Shown here one piece after another: positions 24,545 through 34,143 of a stretch of 64,000 nucleotides of DNA. The notes under the pieces were generated by a model. That model had not been told where the DNA came from and made no database searches. It worked only from the letters and a program-made list of their open reading frames with translations. Both the position numbers and the translations under genes were made by a program. The DNA is taken from contig NZ_WUAF01000001.1 of NCBI RefSeq assembly GCF_009800965.1, forward strand, positions 124,001 to 188,000. The letters run 5' to 3'. Position 1 is the stretch's first letter. Every line of letters begins with the position of its first letter. This DNA comes from Cognatazoarcus halotolerans (GTDB taxonomy: Bacteria; Pseudomonadota; Gammaproteobacteria; Burkholderiales; Rhodocyclaceae).

Positions 24545-26638
24545 TCAGTCCTTGCGGAACTTCTTGCCCTTGAACGGCGCACTGCCGTCATTGCGCGGCC
24601 CCGGCGCCGGGCTCCAGCCGCCTTCGCTGCGGCGCTGGGGGCGGTCGGATGACGGACCCTCGCGTCGCGCCGGGCGGCTGTCACCGCCACCGGCCGGTTT
24701 ACGATCGGACCAGCTGTTGCCGGCCGGCTTGCGGTCGCTCCACGAGGACGGGCGCGGCCCGCGCGGCGCATCGCTACCCGCACCTTCACGGCGTGGCTTG
24801 AAATCGCCTTCGCGCCTGAAGCCGCCTTCCTTGCGGAAGCCGCCACCCTCGCGACGCGGTCCGCCGAACTTGTTGCCGCCCTCGCGGAACACCGGCTTGT
24901 CGCGGGTCGGCAGCGTACCGTCGTCGGGACTCAGGCCGAGCGGGATCTGGCGAACCCGCACACGGCGCAGCGCGTCGAGCTTGTCGGCGGAGAGGTCCGC
25001 CGGCAGCTCGACCGTACTGAAATCGTCGAACAGATCGATGCGGCCGATAAAGCGGCTCTCGATATTGCCTTCGTTGGCGATCGCGCCGACGAGGTCACGC
25101 GGCGTGATGCCCTGCTCGCGGCCGACGTTAACCTTGTAGCGGACGAGGCCGGCACTGCTGCCGGGCCGCGGCGCCGGCGCGCGCGGGGCGCTCTCGAAAT
25201 CACCGCGCGGCCGGGCTTCGAAGCCAGCACGCGGCGGGGCGCTGAACTCGCGATCGATCCGCGCCTCGCGTGCAGGGCGGGCGGACTCCTCGCTGTCCGA
25301 GCCTTCGACCCTCAGGGGACGTTCCTTTGTCGCCATCCACGCCAGCGCTGCGGCAATACGCCCTGCATCGAGCTCGAGCTCGGATTCCATCTGGCCGATC
25401 AGCGACTCGAAGAAGCCCAGCTCCTCGGCCTCGACCACATCCAGCACCTGCTGCTTGAAGCGGGCAACCCGACGGTTGGCCAGATCGGCCTTGGTGGGCA
25501 AGGCCATCGGCGCGATCGGCTGGCGCGTAGCGCGCTCGATGAGCTTGAGCATGCGGCGCTCGCGCGGCGCGACGAAGAGGATCGCGCAGCCCTTGCGGCC
25601 GGCCCGGCCGGTGCGGCCGATGCGATGAACATAGGCCTCGGTGTCGTAGGGAATGTCGTAGTTGATGACGTGGCTGACACGTGCCACGTCGATGCCCCGG
25701 GCGGCGACGTCGGTCGCGATGATGAGATCGATGTTGCCAGCGCGCAGTTGTTCGACGGTGCGCTCGCGCAGCGACTGCTGCAGGTCGCCGTTCAGTGCGG
25801 CGGCCGAATAACCGCGCGCAGCCAGCTTGTCGGCCAGCTCGACGGTGGACGTCTTGGTGCGAACGAAGATGATCGCCGCGTCGAGATCCTCCTCGGCCTC
25901 GAGGATGCGCGTCAGCGCGTCGAGCTTGTGAGTGCCGCTCACCTGCCAGTAGCGCTGTGAGATCTGCGGCACGGTCGCGGTGGACGAGGCGATTTTCACT
26001 TCCTGCGGATCACGCAGATGGCGATGCGCAACGCGACGGATCGGCTCGGGCATGGTGGCCGAGAACAACGCCACCTGGCGCTCTCGCGGCAGCGCCTCGA
26101 GAATCTGGTCGACCGCGTCGATGAAGCCCATGCGCAGCATCTCGTCGGCTTCGTCGAGCACCACCATCGACAGCGCATCGGTATTGAGGCTCTCGCGCTC
26201 GAGGTGATCGATCACCCGGCCCGGCGTACCGACAATCACCTGCGGCCCGCGTGACAGCTGCTTGAGCTGCATGCCGAGACTCTGACCGCCGTAGATCGGC
26301 AGGATCTGGAAGCCCGGCATGTGGTGCGCGTACTTCTGGAAGGCCTCGGCGACCTGGATTGCGAGTTCGCGTGTCGGGGTGAGAACCAGAACCTGTGGCT
26401 TGTTGAGCCGGGGATCGATCCTGGCAAGCAGCGGAAGGGCAAAGGCGGCTGTCTTGCCGGTTCCGGTCTGGGCCTGGCCGAGCATGTCCTTGCCCTCGAG
26501 GAGCAACGGAATGCACGCCGCCTGAATGGGTGAAGGATTCTCGTAGCCAATCGCCCCGAGGGCGCGCAGCAGGGGTTCGGGCAGGCCGAGGTCACTGAAG
26601 GTGATCGGCGTTTCGGTATCGGGGCTTGGGTTTTCCAT
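24545..26638 (-). CDS. deaD: DEAD-box RNA helicase, DeaD/CsdA type
   Basis: 697 residues from MENPSPDTET; an in-frame start 17 codons earlier is possible. The helicase core has the Q-motif (ENPSPIQ), AQTGTGKT, PTRELA, VVLDEADEML, SAT and HRIGRTGRAGR. A dimerisation region is followed by a DbpA-type RNA-binding fold (VRYKVNVGREQGITPRDLVG), as in CsdA. The last ~130 residues are a disordered Arg/Gly/Ser tail with short repeats, including two copies of SWSDRKPAG and several RREG units. Established role of the family: unwinding of structured RNA in ribosome assembly and cold adaptation. Confidence 0.92.
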   Translation of the reverse strand: MENPSPDTETPITFSDLGLPEPLLRALGAIGYENPSPIQAACIPLLLEGKDMLGQAQTGTGKTAAFALPLLARIDPRLNKPQVLVLTPTRELAIQVAEAFQKYAHHMPGFQILPIYGGQSLGMQLKQLSRGPQVIVGTPGRVIDHLERESLNTDALSMVVLDEADEMLRMGFIDAVDQILEALPRERQVALFSATMPEPIRRVAHRHLRDPQEVKIASSTATVPQISQRYWQVSGTHKLDALTRILEAEEDLDAAIIFVRTKTSTVELADKLAARGYSAAALNGDLQQSLRERTVEQLRAGNIDLIIATDVAARGIDVARVSHVINYDIPYDTEAYVHRIGRTGRAGRKGCAILFVAPRERRMLKLIERATRQPIAPMALPTKADLANRRVARFKQQVLDVVEAEELGFFESLIGQMESELELDAGRIAAALAWMATKERPLRVEGSDSEESARPAREARIDREFSAPPRAGFEARPRGDFESAPRAPAPRPGSSAGLVRYKVNVGREQGITPRDLVGAIANEGNIESRFIGRIDLFDDFSTVELPADLSADKLDALRRVRVRQIPLGLSPDDGTLPTRDKPVFREGGNKFGGPRREGGGFRKEGGFRREGDFKPRREGAGSDAPRGPRPSSWSDRKPAGNSWSDRKPAGGGDSRPARREGPSSDRPQRRSEGGWSPAPGPRNDGSAPFKGKKFRKD

Positions 26639-26841
26639 GAGCGGATTTCCAGGGTGGCGCTTCAAGCCAGCGTACAGCGGAAATCGCACACACGAGCCGG
26701 CGAAGGCGAAAAACAGCCGGTTATTGTCTCAGATTTCAACGACTTGTGTAGTTTATTTTGCACTGCCGCATTTTCTCTTGTGGACGCGTGACGCCAGCCT
26801 GACTCAAAATTGCACAAGGATTGCGAATCGACTGGAAAGCC

Positions 26842-28002
26842 GTGGCTGAAGCCAAAATCGACGATGGTGCCAACAGGCCGAAAAGCCGCAAGAGGCGCCG
26901 ACACCACAGCCACGGCCGGCGCACTCGCACGCCCATCGGCCGCGCGGACCGCAAGTGGTTGTGGTTCGGTGCAGCAATCCCTGTTATCGCCGTCACCATT
27001 GGCGTCGGGCTTGCCGAACTCAATCGCGCCCCGCCGGCCCCGATCATCGACACCCGCCCTCCCGCAGTCAGCACACCGATGGTGAGTTGCCCCGGGCCTC
27101 AGGAAAACGTTCCACCGCTTGTCCGTGCCGCAGCATGTGGCGACCAGAATGACGTCCAGGCCGCCCTCGACGCCGGCGCCTCGCCGGGCGAAACAGATTC
27201 ACGATTGCGTTTCGCCGGACGGACGGCCCTGCACCACGCGGTCCAGCGCAGAATTCCCGGCATGGTCGAAAAGCTGCTCGCCGCCGGTGCAGCCACCAAT
27301 GCCGCCGACGCAGCCGGAAACACGCCATTGCATCTGATCGTGCTGGCCCGCCATCACCGCAACGACGACGCCATCGCCCGCCAGCTCCTCCGGGCCGGAG
27401 CTGACGTCCAGCAGCGCAACGACCGTCACCTGACGCCACTCGAGGAACTCGAACTGGACCACAGCCAGCTCGTATATCGGCAGGGGTTTGCCCACGTCCT
27501 GATCGGACGGATCCGCGACCAGTCCCCATCCGGCTACCCGCCGGTGGACGACGACAGCGCTCCCGAGAGTTTCGCCACTGCCGCCAGTGCCTATGGCGAT
27601 GCAACGACCGGCGAGCGCACGCCCGGACCGGGCCAGGAATCCTCGACCGAGAGCATCGAGACCACGCGCACCGCGCTGCGACTGGCACTGGCCGGATGGG
27701 CCGAAGCCTGGAGCAAGCGCGACACGGCCGCCTATCTCGCACATTACGCGGAGGATTTCGCGCCACCCGATGGAATCAGTCCCGATCAATGGCGTGAAAC
27801 CCGCCGTGACGAACTGCGGCAATCGGAACCTGTCGTGCTGCGGCTATCGAAGATGGAGATCAACATCGACGGAGCCCGGGCACGGGTGGGCTTTACCCAG
27901 GACCTCGAACGTGCCGGCGAGCACAAGATCCAGCGTCGCAGTCTCGTGTTCGACAAACGGGACGGCGAATGGCTGATCGTCTCGGAACAGGCCGGGCCCT
28001 GA
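26842..28002 (+). CDS. Membrane-anchored ankyrin-repeat protein with NTF2/SnoaL-like C-terminus
   Basis: About 386 residues from GTG 26842, which has GGAAA upstream; a TTG seven codons earlier is the alternative. The N-terminus is very basic (RKRRRHHSHGRR), then one transmembrane helix (about 42-60). Ankyrin repeats follow at about 90-190: PLVRAAACGDQNDVQAALDA, GRTALHHAVQ and AGNTPLHLIVLA. The last ~110 residues (LAGWAEAWSKRDTAAYLAHY to DGEWLIVSEQ) match the SnoaL/NTF2-like domain often attached to L,D-transpeptidase-type envelope proteins. Catalytic function is not evident. It probably binds partners in the periplasm. It is divergent from the helicase. Confidence 0.8.
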   Translation: MAEAKIDDGANRPKSRKRRRHHSHGRRTRTPIGRADRKWLWFGAAIPVIAVTIGVGLAELNRAPPAPIIDTRPPAVSTPMVSCPGPQENVPPLVRAAACGDQNDVQAALDAGASPGETDSRLRFAGRTALHHAVQRRIPGMVEKLLAAGAATNAADAAGNTPLHLIVLARHHRNDDAIARQLLRAGADVQQRNDRHLTPLEELELDHSQLVYRQGFAHVLIGRIRDQSPSGYPPVDDDSAPESFATAASAYGDATTGERTPGPGQESSTESIETTRTALRLALAGWAEAWSKRDTAAYLAHYAEDFAPPDGISPDQWRETRRDELRQSEPVVLRLSKMEINIDGARARVGFTQDLERAGEHKIQRRSLVFDKRDGEWLIVSEQAGP

Positions 28003-28083
28003 GCCGATGACCGCCGGGCCGACCTTGCGACCGGCGCGCGTTCGGTCGATGATTGATCCATAACGATCAAATCCGAGTCGGAG

Positions 28084-29235
28084 ATGTCTCCAATCCTGCG
28101 CCGTGGCCTGGCAGTGGTGGTCGTCGTGGCCTGTGGAGCGGCAATCTGGTGGTACACGCGACCTTCACCGGTCGCAGTCGACGTGTCCCGCGTGGCCCGG
28201 GGCATCGTCGAGGCAACGGTTGCGAACACGCGCGCCGGCGAGATCGAATCCTGCCGACGCGCCCGCCTCGCCCCGCTGCAGGGCGGACGCATCGATTCCA
28301 TTGCGATCGAGGAAGGCGCCCATGTGCGTCAGGGTCAGGTCCTGATGAGGCTCTGGAACGACGACCAACAGGCACAGGAGGCGATCTCCGAGGCCCAGTT
28401 CGGGAGCGCCCGCAAGCGGGTGGCGGAGATCTGTACGCTGGCCGCCAATGCGGCGCGCGAGGCAGACCGTCAGCAGGACCTGCAGGCACGCGGTTTTGTC
28501 TCCGACTCGGCCGCCGAGCGCGCGCGCGCCGACGCCGTATCGCGCAAGGCCGCCTGCGAAACGGCGCGCGCCGACGTAACCGCCGCCAGCGCACGGGTCG
28601 CGGCAAGCCGTACCGAACAACGTCGCACGGTACTTGTGGCCCCCTTCGATGGCACGGTCGCGAAGATCACCGGAAAGCTCGGCGAATACGCCACGCCGTC
28701 GCCACCGGGTGTCGCCACACCGCCCGCGATCGATCTCATCGATGAATCCTGCCTCTACGTAAAGGCGCCGATGGACGAAGTGGATGCACCAAAGATCCAG
28801 CCCGGCCAGAGCGTGCGGGTCACCATCGACGCGCTGCCCGACAGGGTCTTCGCGGCCCGCGTGAAGCGCGTTGCGCCTTATGTGGCGGCAGTCGAGAAGC
28901 AGGCCCGTACCGTCGATGTCGACATCGACTTCGAGCCTCAGGATGCAGCCAGGGGCCTGCTGGTCGGATACAGCGCCGATGCGGAGATCATCCTCAAGGT
29001 ACATACCGATGTACTGAGAATACCGACCGCCGCGCTGCGTGCGGGCAATACCGTGCTGCGCTTCGGCAACAAGGGCGTCCTGGAGGAACGCAAGGTCGAC
29101 ACCGGGCTCGCCAACTGGGAATTCACTGAGATCACCGGCGGACTCGAAGAAGGAGACCGGATCGTTACCTCGCTCGAGCGCGAAGGCGTCTTGCCGGGCG
29201 CCAGGGCGCGAGCCGACGAAGCCGACGGGCACTGA
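28084..29235 (+). CDS. Periplasmic adaptor (membrane fusion) subunit, MacA/HlyD type
   Basis: 383 residues. An N-terminal hydrophobic anchor (RRGLAVVVVVACGAAIWWYT) precedes a biotinyl-lipoyl-like half-motif (GGRIDSIAIEEGAHVRQGQVLM), an alpha-helical hairpin (about 100-180), the second half-motif (VLVAPFDGTVAKITGKLGEY), and beta-barrel and membrane-proximal domains. It would link the inner-membrane ABC exporter encoded downstream to an outer-membrane TolC-like channel, which is not encoded here. Six bases separate it from the ATPase gene, so it is the first gene of a four-gene exporter operon. The export substrate is unknown. Confidence 0.88.
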   Translation: MSPILRRGLAVVVVVACGAAIWWYTRPSPVAVDVSRVARGIVEATVANTRAGEIESCRRARLAPLQGGRIDSIAIEEGAHVRQGQVLMRLWNDDQQAQEAISEAQFGSARKRVAEICTLAANAAREADRQQDLQARGFVSDSAAERARADAVSRKAACETARADVTAASARVAASRTEQRRTVLVAPFDGTVAKITGKLGEYATPSPPGVATPPAIDLIDESCLYVKAPMDEVDAPKIQPGQSVRVTIDALPDRVFAARVKRVAPYVAAVEKQARTVDVDIDFEPQDAARGLLVGYSADAEIILKVHTDVLRIPTAALRAGNTVLRFGNKGVLEERKVDTGLANWEFTEITGGLEEGDRIVTSLEREGVLPGARARADEADGH

Positions 29236-29241
29236 GTCGAT

Positions 29242-29940
29242 ATGGCGCAGATCGAGCTAGAGGGCATCGAACGCGTCTTCCATCTCGGTGACACCGACGT
29301 CCATGCGCTGAGCCACGTAAGCCTTGGCATAGAAGCGGGCGAATACGTCGCCGTCATGGGCCCGTCCGGGTCGGGGAAGTCGACCCTCCTCAATCTGCTG
29401 GGCCTGCTGGATCGACCCGACTCGGGGCACTACCGCCTGGAAGGTCGCGACGTCACCACACTTTCCCCCGACGAACAGGCGCAGATCCGCCGCGAGCGGA
29501 TCGGCTTCGTGTTCCAGAGCTTTCATCTGGTTCCGCGGCTGAGCGCCGCCGAAAACATCGCCCTGCCCTTGCTGCTGGCCGGCGTGCCGCCCCGCGAACG
29601 CGATGACAAGGTCAGGCGTGCACTCAGCGATTTCGGCCTCGACAGCCGCGCTGACCACCGCCCCGATCAGCTCTCCGGCGGCCAGCGCCAGCGCGTCGCG
29701 ATTGCACGGGCCACGATCATGGCGCCGGCGCTGCTGCTCGCCGACGAACCCACCGGCAACCTCGACCGGGCTACCGGACGGGATGTCACCCGCCTGCTCG
29801 AGGCACTCAACGCCGGCGGCGTAACGCTCATCGTGGTCACGCACGACCCCGTCATGGGCGCGCGGGCAAGGCGCCGGCTACTGATGGCCGACGGCGCGAT
29901 CGAGCGGGATGTCGTCGGTAGCGGAGGAGCCCCCGGATGA
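29242..29940 (+). CDS. MacB/LolD-type ABC transporter ATP-binding protein
   Basis: 232 residues. Walker A GPSGSGKST near 41, Q-loop FVFQSFHLVPRL, signature LSGGQRQRVAIARA, Walker B LLLADEPTGNLD and H-loop VVTHD are all intact. It is of the MacB/LolD/FtsE class, which drives mechanotransmission rather than classical transport. Its stop overlaps the first permease start (ATGA at 29937). In typical MacB this domain is fused to the permease; here ATPase and permeases are separate proteins. Confidence 0.92.
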   Translation: MAQIELEGIERVFHLGDTDVHALSHVSLGIEAGEYVAVMGPSGSGKSTLLNLLGLLDRPDSGHYRLEGRDVTTLSPDEQAQIRRERIGFVFQSFHLVPRLSAAENIALPLLLAGVPPRERDDKVRRALSDFGLDSRADHRPDQLSGGQRQRVAIARATIMAPALLLADEPTGNLDRATGRDVTRLLEALNAGGVTLIVVTHDPVMGARARRRLLMADGAIERDVVGSGGAPG

Positions 29941-31145
29941 CATCCTCGGACACGCTACGCTTCGCCTGGCGGGCGGCAACCGCCTATCGCCTGCGCACCG
30001 GGTTGATGGTGCTGGCAATGGCCATCGGGGTAGCGGCGGTGGTCGTACTTACCGCGCTTGGCGACGGCGCTCGCCGCTACGTGGTCGGCGAGTTCTCGGC
30101 GCTCGGCAGCAATCTCGTGATCGTGCTGCCCGGCCGCACCCAGACGGGCGGCGTCAACGCCGGCAGCTTCATCACCTCGACCCCGCGCGACCTCACCCTT
30201 GAAGATGCAGCCGCCTTGCTGCGCGCGCCCCAGATCTCGCTGATCGCGCCACTGGCCGTGGGTAATTCCGAAATTGCGCACGGCGGTCGGCTGCGCGAGG
30301 CGATGGTGGTCGGTACCACTGCTGACTTCATCGCGGTGCGCAAGATGGGCATGGCACAGGGCCGCTTCCTGCCGGCCGAGGATCTGCGCCGTGCCTCGTC
30401 GGTGGCCGTCATCGGCGCCACGCTGCGCGCGGAACTGTTCGGCGCCGATTCACCGGTGGGTCGCATGGTGAGGATTGGCGACCGACGATTCAGGGTCATC
30501 GGCGTACTCGCGCCAGCGGGCCAAGGTCTGGGCATGAACTCGGACGAGCAGGTATTCGTGCCGGTCGCAGCGGCACAGGCCATGTTCAATAGCAACACCC
30601 TGTTCCGCATCCTCGCCGAAGCACGCAGCCGCGATCGCATTCCGGCCGCCAAGACGCAGATCCTGGAGATTCTCAAGACCCGTCACGACGGCGAGGAAGA
30701 CGTCACGCTGATCACCCAGGACGCGGTTCTCGGCACCTTCGACCGGATTCTCGGCGCGCTGACCCTGAGTGTGGCGGGCATCGCCGCGATCAGTCTGTGC
30801 GTGGCCGGCATCCTGGTAATGAACGTGATGCTGGTAGCCATCACCCAGCGCACCGCGGAGATCGGCCTGCTCAAGGCGCTCGGCGCCACCGACCACGACA
30901 TCCGCATGAGCTTTCTTGCCGAGGCGGCGCTGCTCTCGCTGGGTGGCGCGGCGGCGGGCATCGCGCTCGGTCATGCCGGCGCCTGGGGGCTGCGGCTACT
31001 CTACCCGGTACTTCCGGCCTGGCCACCGGACTGGGCGGTCGCGGCCGGTATCGGCACCGCGCTCGCCACCGGATTGCTCTTCGGCGTTCTGCCGGCGCGC
31101 CGAGCGGCCTCGCTCGATCCGGTACAGGCGCTGACTCGGCGCTGA
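29937..31145 (+). CDS. MacB/FtsX-type ABC permease 1
   Basis: 402 residues. A helix near 22-45, a large periplasmic MacB_PCD domain (about 50-270) and three C-terminal helices make the FtsX layout. The cytoplasmic loop ITQRTAEIGLLKALGAT contacts the ATPase. The closing motif GVLPARRAASLDPVQAL is typical of MacB-like permeases. It is followed six bases later by a clear paralogue, so the exporter is probably a heterodimer of two permeases with one type of ATPase. Confidence 0.9.
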   Translation: MTSSDTLRFAWRAATAYRLRTGLMVLAMAIGVAAVVVLTALGDGARRYVVGEFSALGSNLVIVLPGRTQTGGVNAGSFITSTPRDLTLEDAAALLRAPQISLIAPLAVGNSEIAHGGRLREAMVVGTTADFIAVRKMGMAQGRFLPAEDLRRASSVAVIGATLRAELFGADSPVGRMVRIGDRRFRVIGVLAPAGQGLGMNSDEQVFVPVAAAQAMFNSNTLFRILAEARSRDRIPAAKTQILEILKTRHDGEEDVTLITQDAVLGTFDRILGALTLSVAGIAAISLCVAGILVMNVMLVAITQRTAEIGLLKALGATDHDIRMSFLAEAALLSLGGAAAGIALGHAGAWGLRLLYPVLPAWPPDWAVAAGIGTALATGLLFGVLPARRAASLDPVQALTRR

Positions 31146-31151
31146 GCAACG

Positions 31152-32351
31152 ATGATTACCCGTGACATCCTCGGACTCTCGCTCGGCTCCATCACCGCGC
31201 ACCGCCTGCGCAGCTTTCTCACCCTGCTCGGCATTTCGATCGGCATCGCCGCCATCGTTCTGCTGACCTCGATCGGCGAAGGCATTCACCGTTTCGTGCT
31301 CGCCGAATTCAGCCAGTTCGGCACCAACGTGATTGGCATCACTGCCGGCCGTCAGGGTGCACGCGGTGGTCCGCCTGGCTTGCCCAGCACCAGTCGGGAA
31401 CTCATCCTCGAGGACGCTGCATCGCTGGTGCACCTTCCCGGCGTGACCGCGGTCACGCCGGTGGTGTGGGGCAACTCCGAAGTCGAGGCTCAGGGCCGTG
31501 TTCGCCGGACCACCATCTACGGCGTCGGCAGCGCGATGCAGCAGGTGTTCGCGATGCAGGTCAGGAGCGGGCGCTTCCTCCCGCCCGACGATCCAGCAAA
31601 CGCGCGCGCCTTCGCGGTGCTCGGCGCAAAGCTCAAGCGCGAACTGTTCGGTGCCGCCAACCCGCTCGGCCAGCGCATCCGCATCGGCGGAGAGCGTTAC
31701 CGCGTGATTGGCGTAATGGAACAGAAGGGCCAGTTCCTCGGCACCGACCTCGATGACACCGCCTACATTCCCACTGGTCGAGCGATGGCGCTCTACAACC
31801 GCAGCGGCCTGCTCGAGATCGATGTTTCCTATCGCGAGGGACTGACCGCCAGCCAGGTCGCGGCGAGCATCAAGGCGCGTCTGAGCGCTCGCCACGGTCG
31901 TGAGGACTTCACCCTCACGACCCAGGAAGACATGCTGCGTACGCTGTCGAAGATTCTCGACATCCTCACTGCCGCGGTCGGCGCGCTGGGCGGCATCTCG
32001 CTGCTCGTCGGCGGTGTCGGCATCGTCACCATCATGACCATCGCGGTCTCCGAACGCACGGCCGAGATCGGCCTGCTCGTGGCGCTCGGCGCCCCGCGCC
32101 GCAACATCCTGCTGCTGTTTCTGACCGAAGCGATCGTTCTCGCCGCGATCGGGGGCATTGTCGGGCTGTTGCTTGGTGGCACGCTGGCCGGGCTCATCGG
32201 CCTCGCAGTGCCGGCCCTGCCGGTGCAGACGCCCTGGCGCTTCGTCCTGACCGCCGAAGCGTGTGCGGTGCTGATCGGCCTCGCCGCCGGCGTTCTGCCG
32301 GCACGGCGCGCGGCGCGGCTTGATCCGGTCGAAGCCTTGCGAACGGAATAG
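31152..32351 (+). CDS. MacB/FtsX-type ABC permease 2
   Basis: 399 residues with the same domain plan as the permease just upstream. It has an N-terminal helix (LRSFLTLLGISIGIAAIVLL), a periplasmic MacB_PCD domain and three C-terminal helices, with VSERTAEIGLLVALGAPRRN as the coupling loop and GVLPARRAARLDPVEAL at the end. The two permeases look like an old tandem duplication, sharing motifs but differing through most of the periplasmic domain. It is the last gene of the exporter operon; a sensor kinase gene follows after about 80 bases. Confidence 0.9.
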   Translation: MITRDILGLSLGSITAHRLRSFLTLLGISIGIAAIVLLTSIGEGIHRFVLAEFSQFGTNVIGITAGRQGARGGPPGLPSTSRELILEDAASLVHLPGVTAVTPVVWGNSEVEAQGRVRRTTIYGVGSAMQQVFAMQVRSGRFLPPDDPANARAFAVLGAKLKRELFGAANPLGQRIRIGGERYRVIGVMEQKGQFLGTDLDDTAYIPTGRAMALYNRSGLLEIDVSYREGLTASQVAASIKARLSARHGREDFTLTTQEDMLRTLSKILDILTAAVGALGGISLLVGGVGIVTIMTIAVSERTAEIGLLVALGAPRRNILLLFLTEAIVLAAIGGIVGLLLGGTLAGLIGLAVPALPVQTPWRFVLTAEACAVLIGLAAGVLPARRAARLDPVEALRTE

Positions 32352-32433
32352 GCACACGAACACACCGGCATCGTTACGGATGCAAAATTGTTCCTTCGCA
32401 AATCGCGACGCAGAATGTTAAAGAGGGTTTCCA

Positions 32434-34143
32434 ATGCCCTGTTCAAACTCCCGTGACAGACCACGTGCGCCGATGGCGATGAATCCGACCGAACCCGAAA
32501 TTCTCCAGCAGCCCTCTTTCGAAGCGCTCGACACGCTCCTCGATGTTTCGCCCGGGGCAATCCTGATCGTGCTCGACGGCTTCATCGTACGCGCCAATGC
32601 ACACGCCCTCGAACTGCTCGGCTTCGACGATCCCGCGCAACTCATCGGCCTTCCGGCCGTGTCGTTTCTCGACCCGTTCGAGGCGCAACGAATGTGCGAG
32701 TTGGTCGACCGGTTGCCCCAGAACGAACGACTGCTGCGGCGCTGTCGCGTCAATTGCGCCTGCGGCCCACTCGAACTCGAGATTGCCTGCGGCAGGCTGC
32801 TCTTTCTCGGCAAGCCCGCGCTCATCGTCGCGGCACACGACCTCACCGAACAGGTCAGGGACGCTCGCAGGCTGGCCGCGCTCGCCCAACTCACCTCGGC
32901 GGTCTCGCACGCCAGCGCGCCCGACGAGGTCTTCCACAGCGCGCTGCAGGCGCTACGCGTCGGCGCCGACTGCGACCGCAGCGCGATCCTGCTGAAGGAC
33001 GCGCAGGGAGAAATGCAGTTCGTGGCATGGGACGATCTTTCCGACGCCTACCGGCAGCGGGTTCACGCTCATTCTCCATGGCTGGTCGACGAAGACGCCC
33101 GGCCGTTGCTGGTTTCCGACGCTGCCGACGATGCCGATCTCGCCCCCTTCCGGGCGCTGTTCGAACAGGAAGGTATCGCCGCGCTCGGCTTCATTCCGAT
33201 AAAGCATCGGGGCAAACTGATTGGCAAGTTTGCGATGTACTACCGGCGCAAGCACAGCTTTGGCGACGAAGAAGTACAACTCGCAATGACCGTCGCCGGC
33301 CACGTCGCGCTCGCCATCGAGCGGCAGCGTGCCGAACGGGAGCTCAAGCAGCTCAACAATGAACTCGAATCGCGTGTGCGCGCGCGGACCAGCGAGCTCG
33401 AGCAAGCCAACCGCGAACTCGCATCCTTTTCCTATTCCGTGTCGCACGACCTGCGCGCGCCGCTGCGCTCACTGAACGGATTCGCCCACGTGTTGATCGA
33501 GGATTATGCCGACAAGCTGGACGCCACAGGGCGCCAGCACCTCGACCGCATCCTGTCCGCCACGGTGCGCATCGATCAGCTCACGGTGGACCTGCTGCGC
33601 CTGGCCGACATCAACCGTTCGATCGCACATAACGAGGACGTCGATCTCAGCGCCCTGTGCGAGAGCATTCTCGCCCGCTACGCCGAATCCGAACCGGACC
33701 GGATGCTGCACGGGCTGATCCAACCGCGACTGCACGTCGTCGGCGACCGGGGTCTGCTGACGGTGATGATGGAGAACCTGCTGGGCAACGCCTGGAAATA
33801 CAGTGCCGGCAAGCCGGTCACCGAGATCCGCCTGTCTCGTACCATTCACGAGAAGGTCTCGATTTACTGCGTTTCCGACAACGGCGCGGGGTTCGACATG
33901 CGCTACGCCGGCAAGCTGTTCAAGCCCTTCGAGCGGCTGCACGGTGCGGACTACCAGGGCAGCGGCATCGGGCTGGCGATCGTCGAGCGCATCGTGCATC
34001 GTTTCAAGGGCCGCATCTGGGCCGACTCGAAACCGAACGAAGGCGCCCGCTTCTACTTCACGCTCTGGGAGGAAGGCGACGCGGTGTCCGCGCCCCGGCA
34101 ATGGCGAGATTCTCCTCCCGGGCCATTCAGCGCGACTCCTTGA
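32434..34143 (+). CDS. PAS-GAF sensor histidine kinase
   Basis: 569 residues; AGAGGG stands seven bases before the ATG. Order: PAS-like domain (about 30-145, LDVSPGAILIVLDGFIVRAN), GAF domain (about 150-300), a coiled linker (about 300-330, QLNNELESRVRARTSELEQ), HisKA with H-box SYSVSHDLRAPLRSLNGFA and HATPase with MMENLLGNAWKYS, DNGAGFDM and GSGIGLAIVERIVHRF. No transmembrane helix is evident, so it is cytosolic. It belongs to the phytochrome-like kinase group, but no bilin Cys was identified. No response regulator is adjacent. Its 3' end overlaps the convergent carbonic anhydrase gene by 17 bases. Confidence 0.9.
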   Translation: MPCSNSRDRPRAPMAMNPTEPEILQQPSFEALDTLLDVSPGAILIVLDGFIVRANAHALELLGFDDPAQLIGLPAVSFLDPFEAQRMCELVDRLPQNERLLRRCRVNCACGPLELEIACGRLLFLGKPALIVAAHDLTEQVRDARRLAALAQLTSAVSHASAPDEVFHSALQALRVGADCDRSAILLKDAQGEMQFVAWDDLSDAYRQRVHAHSPWLVDEDARPLLVSDAADDADLAPFRALFEQEGIAALGFIPIKHRGKLIGKFAMYYRRKHSFGDEEVQLAMTVAGHVALAIERQRAERELKQLNNELESRVRARTSELEQANRELASFSYSVSHDLRAPLRSLNGFAHVLIEDYADKLDATGRQHLDRILSATVRIDQLTVDLLRLADINRSIAHNEDVDLSALCESILARYAESEPDRMLHGLIQPRLHVVGDRGLLTVMMENLLGNAWKYSAGKPVTEIRLSRTIHEKVSIYCVSDNGAGFDMRYAGKLFKPFERLHGADYQGSGIGLAIVERIVHRFKGRIWADSKPNEGARFYFTLWEEGDAVSAPRQWRDSPPGPFSATP

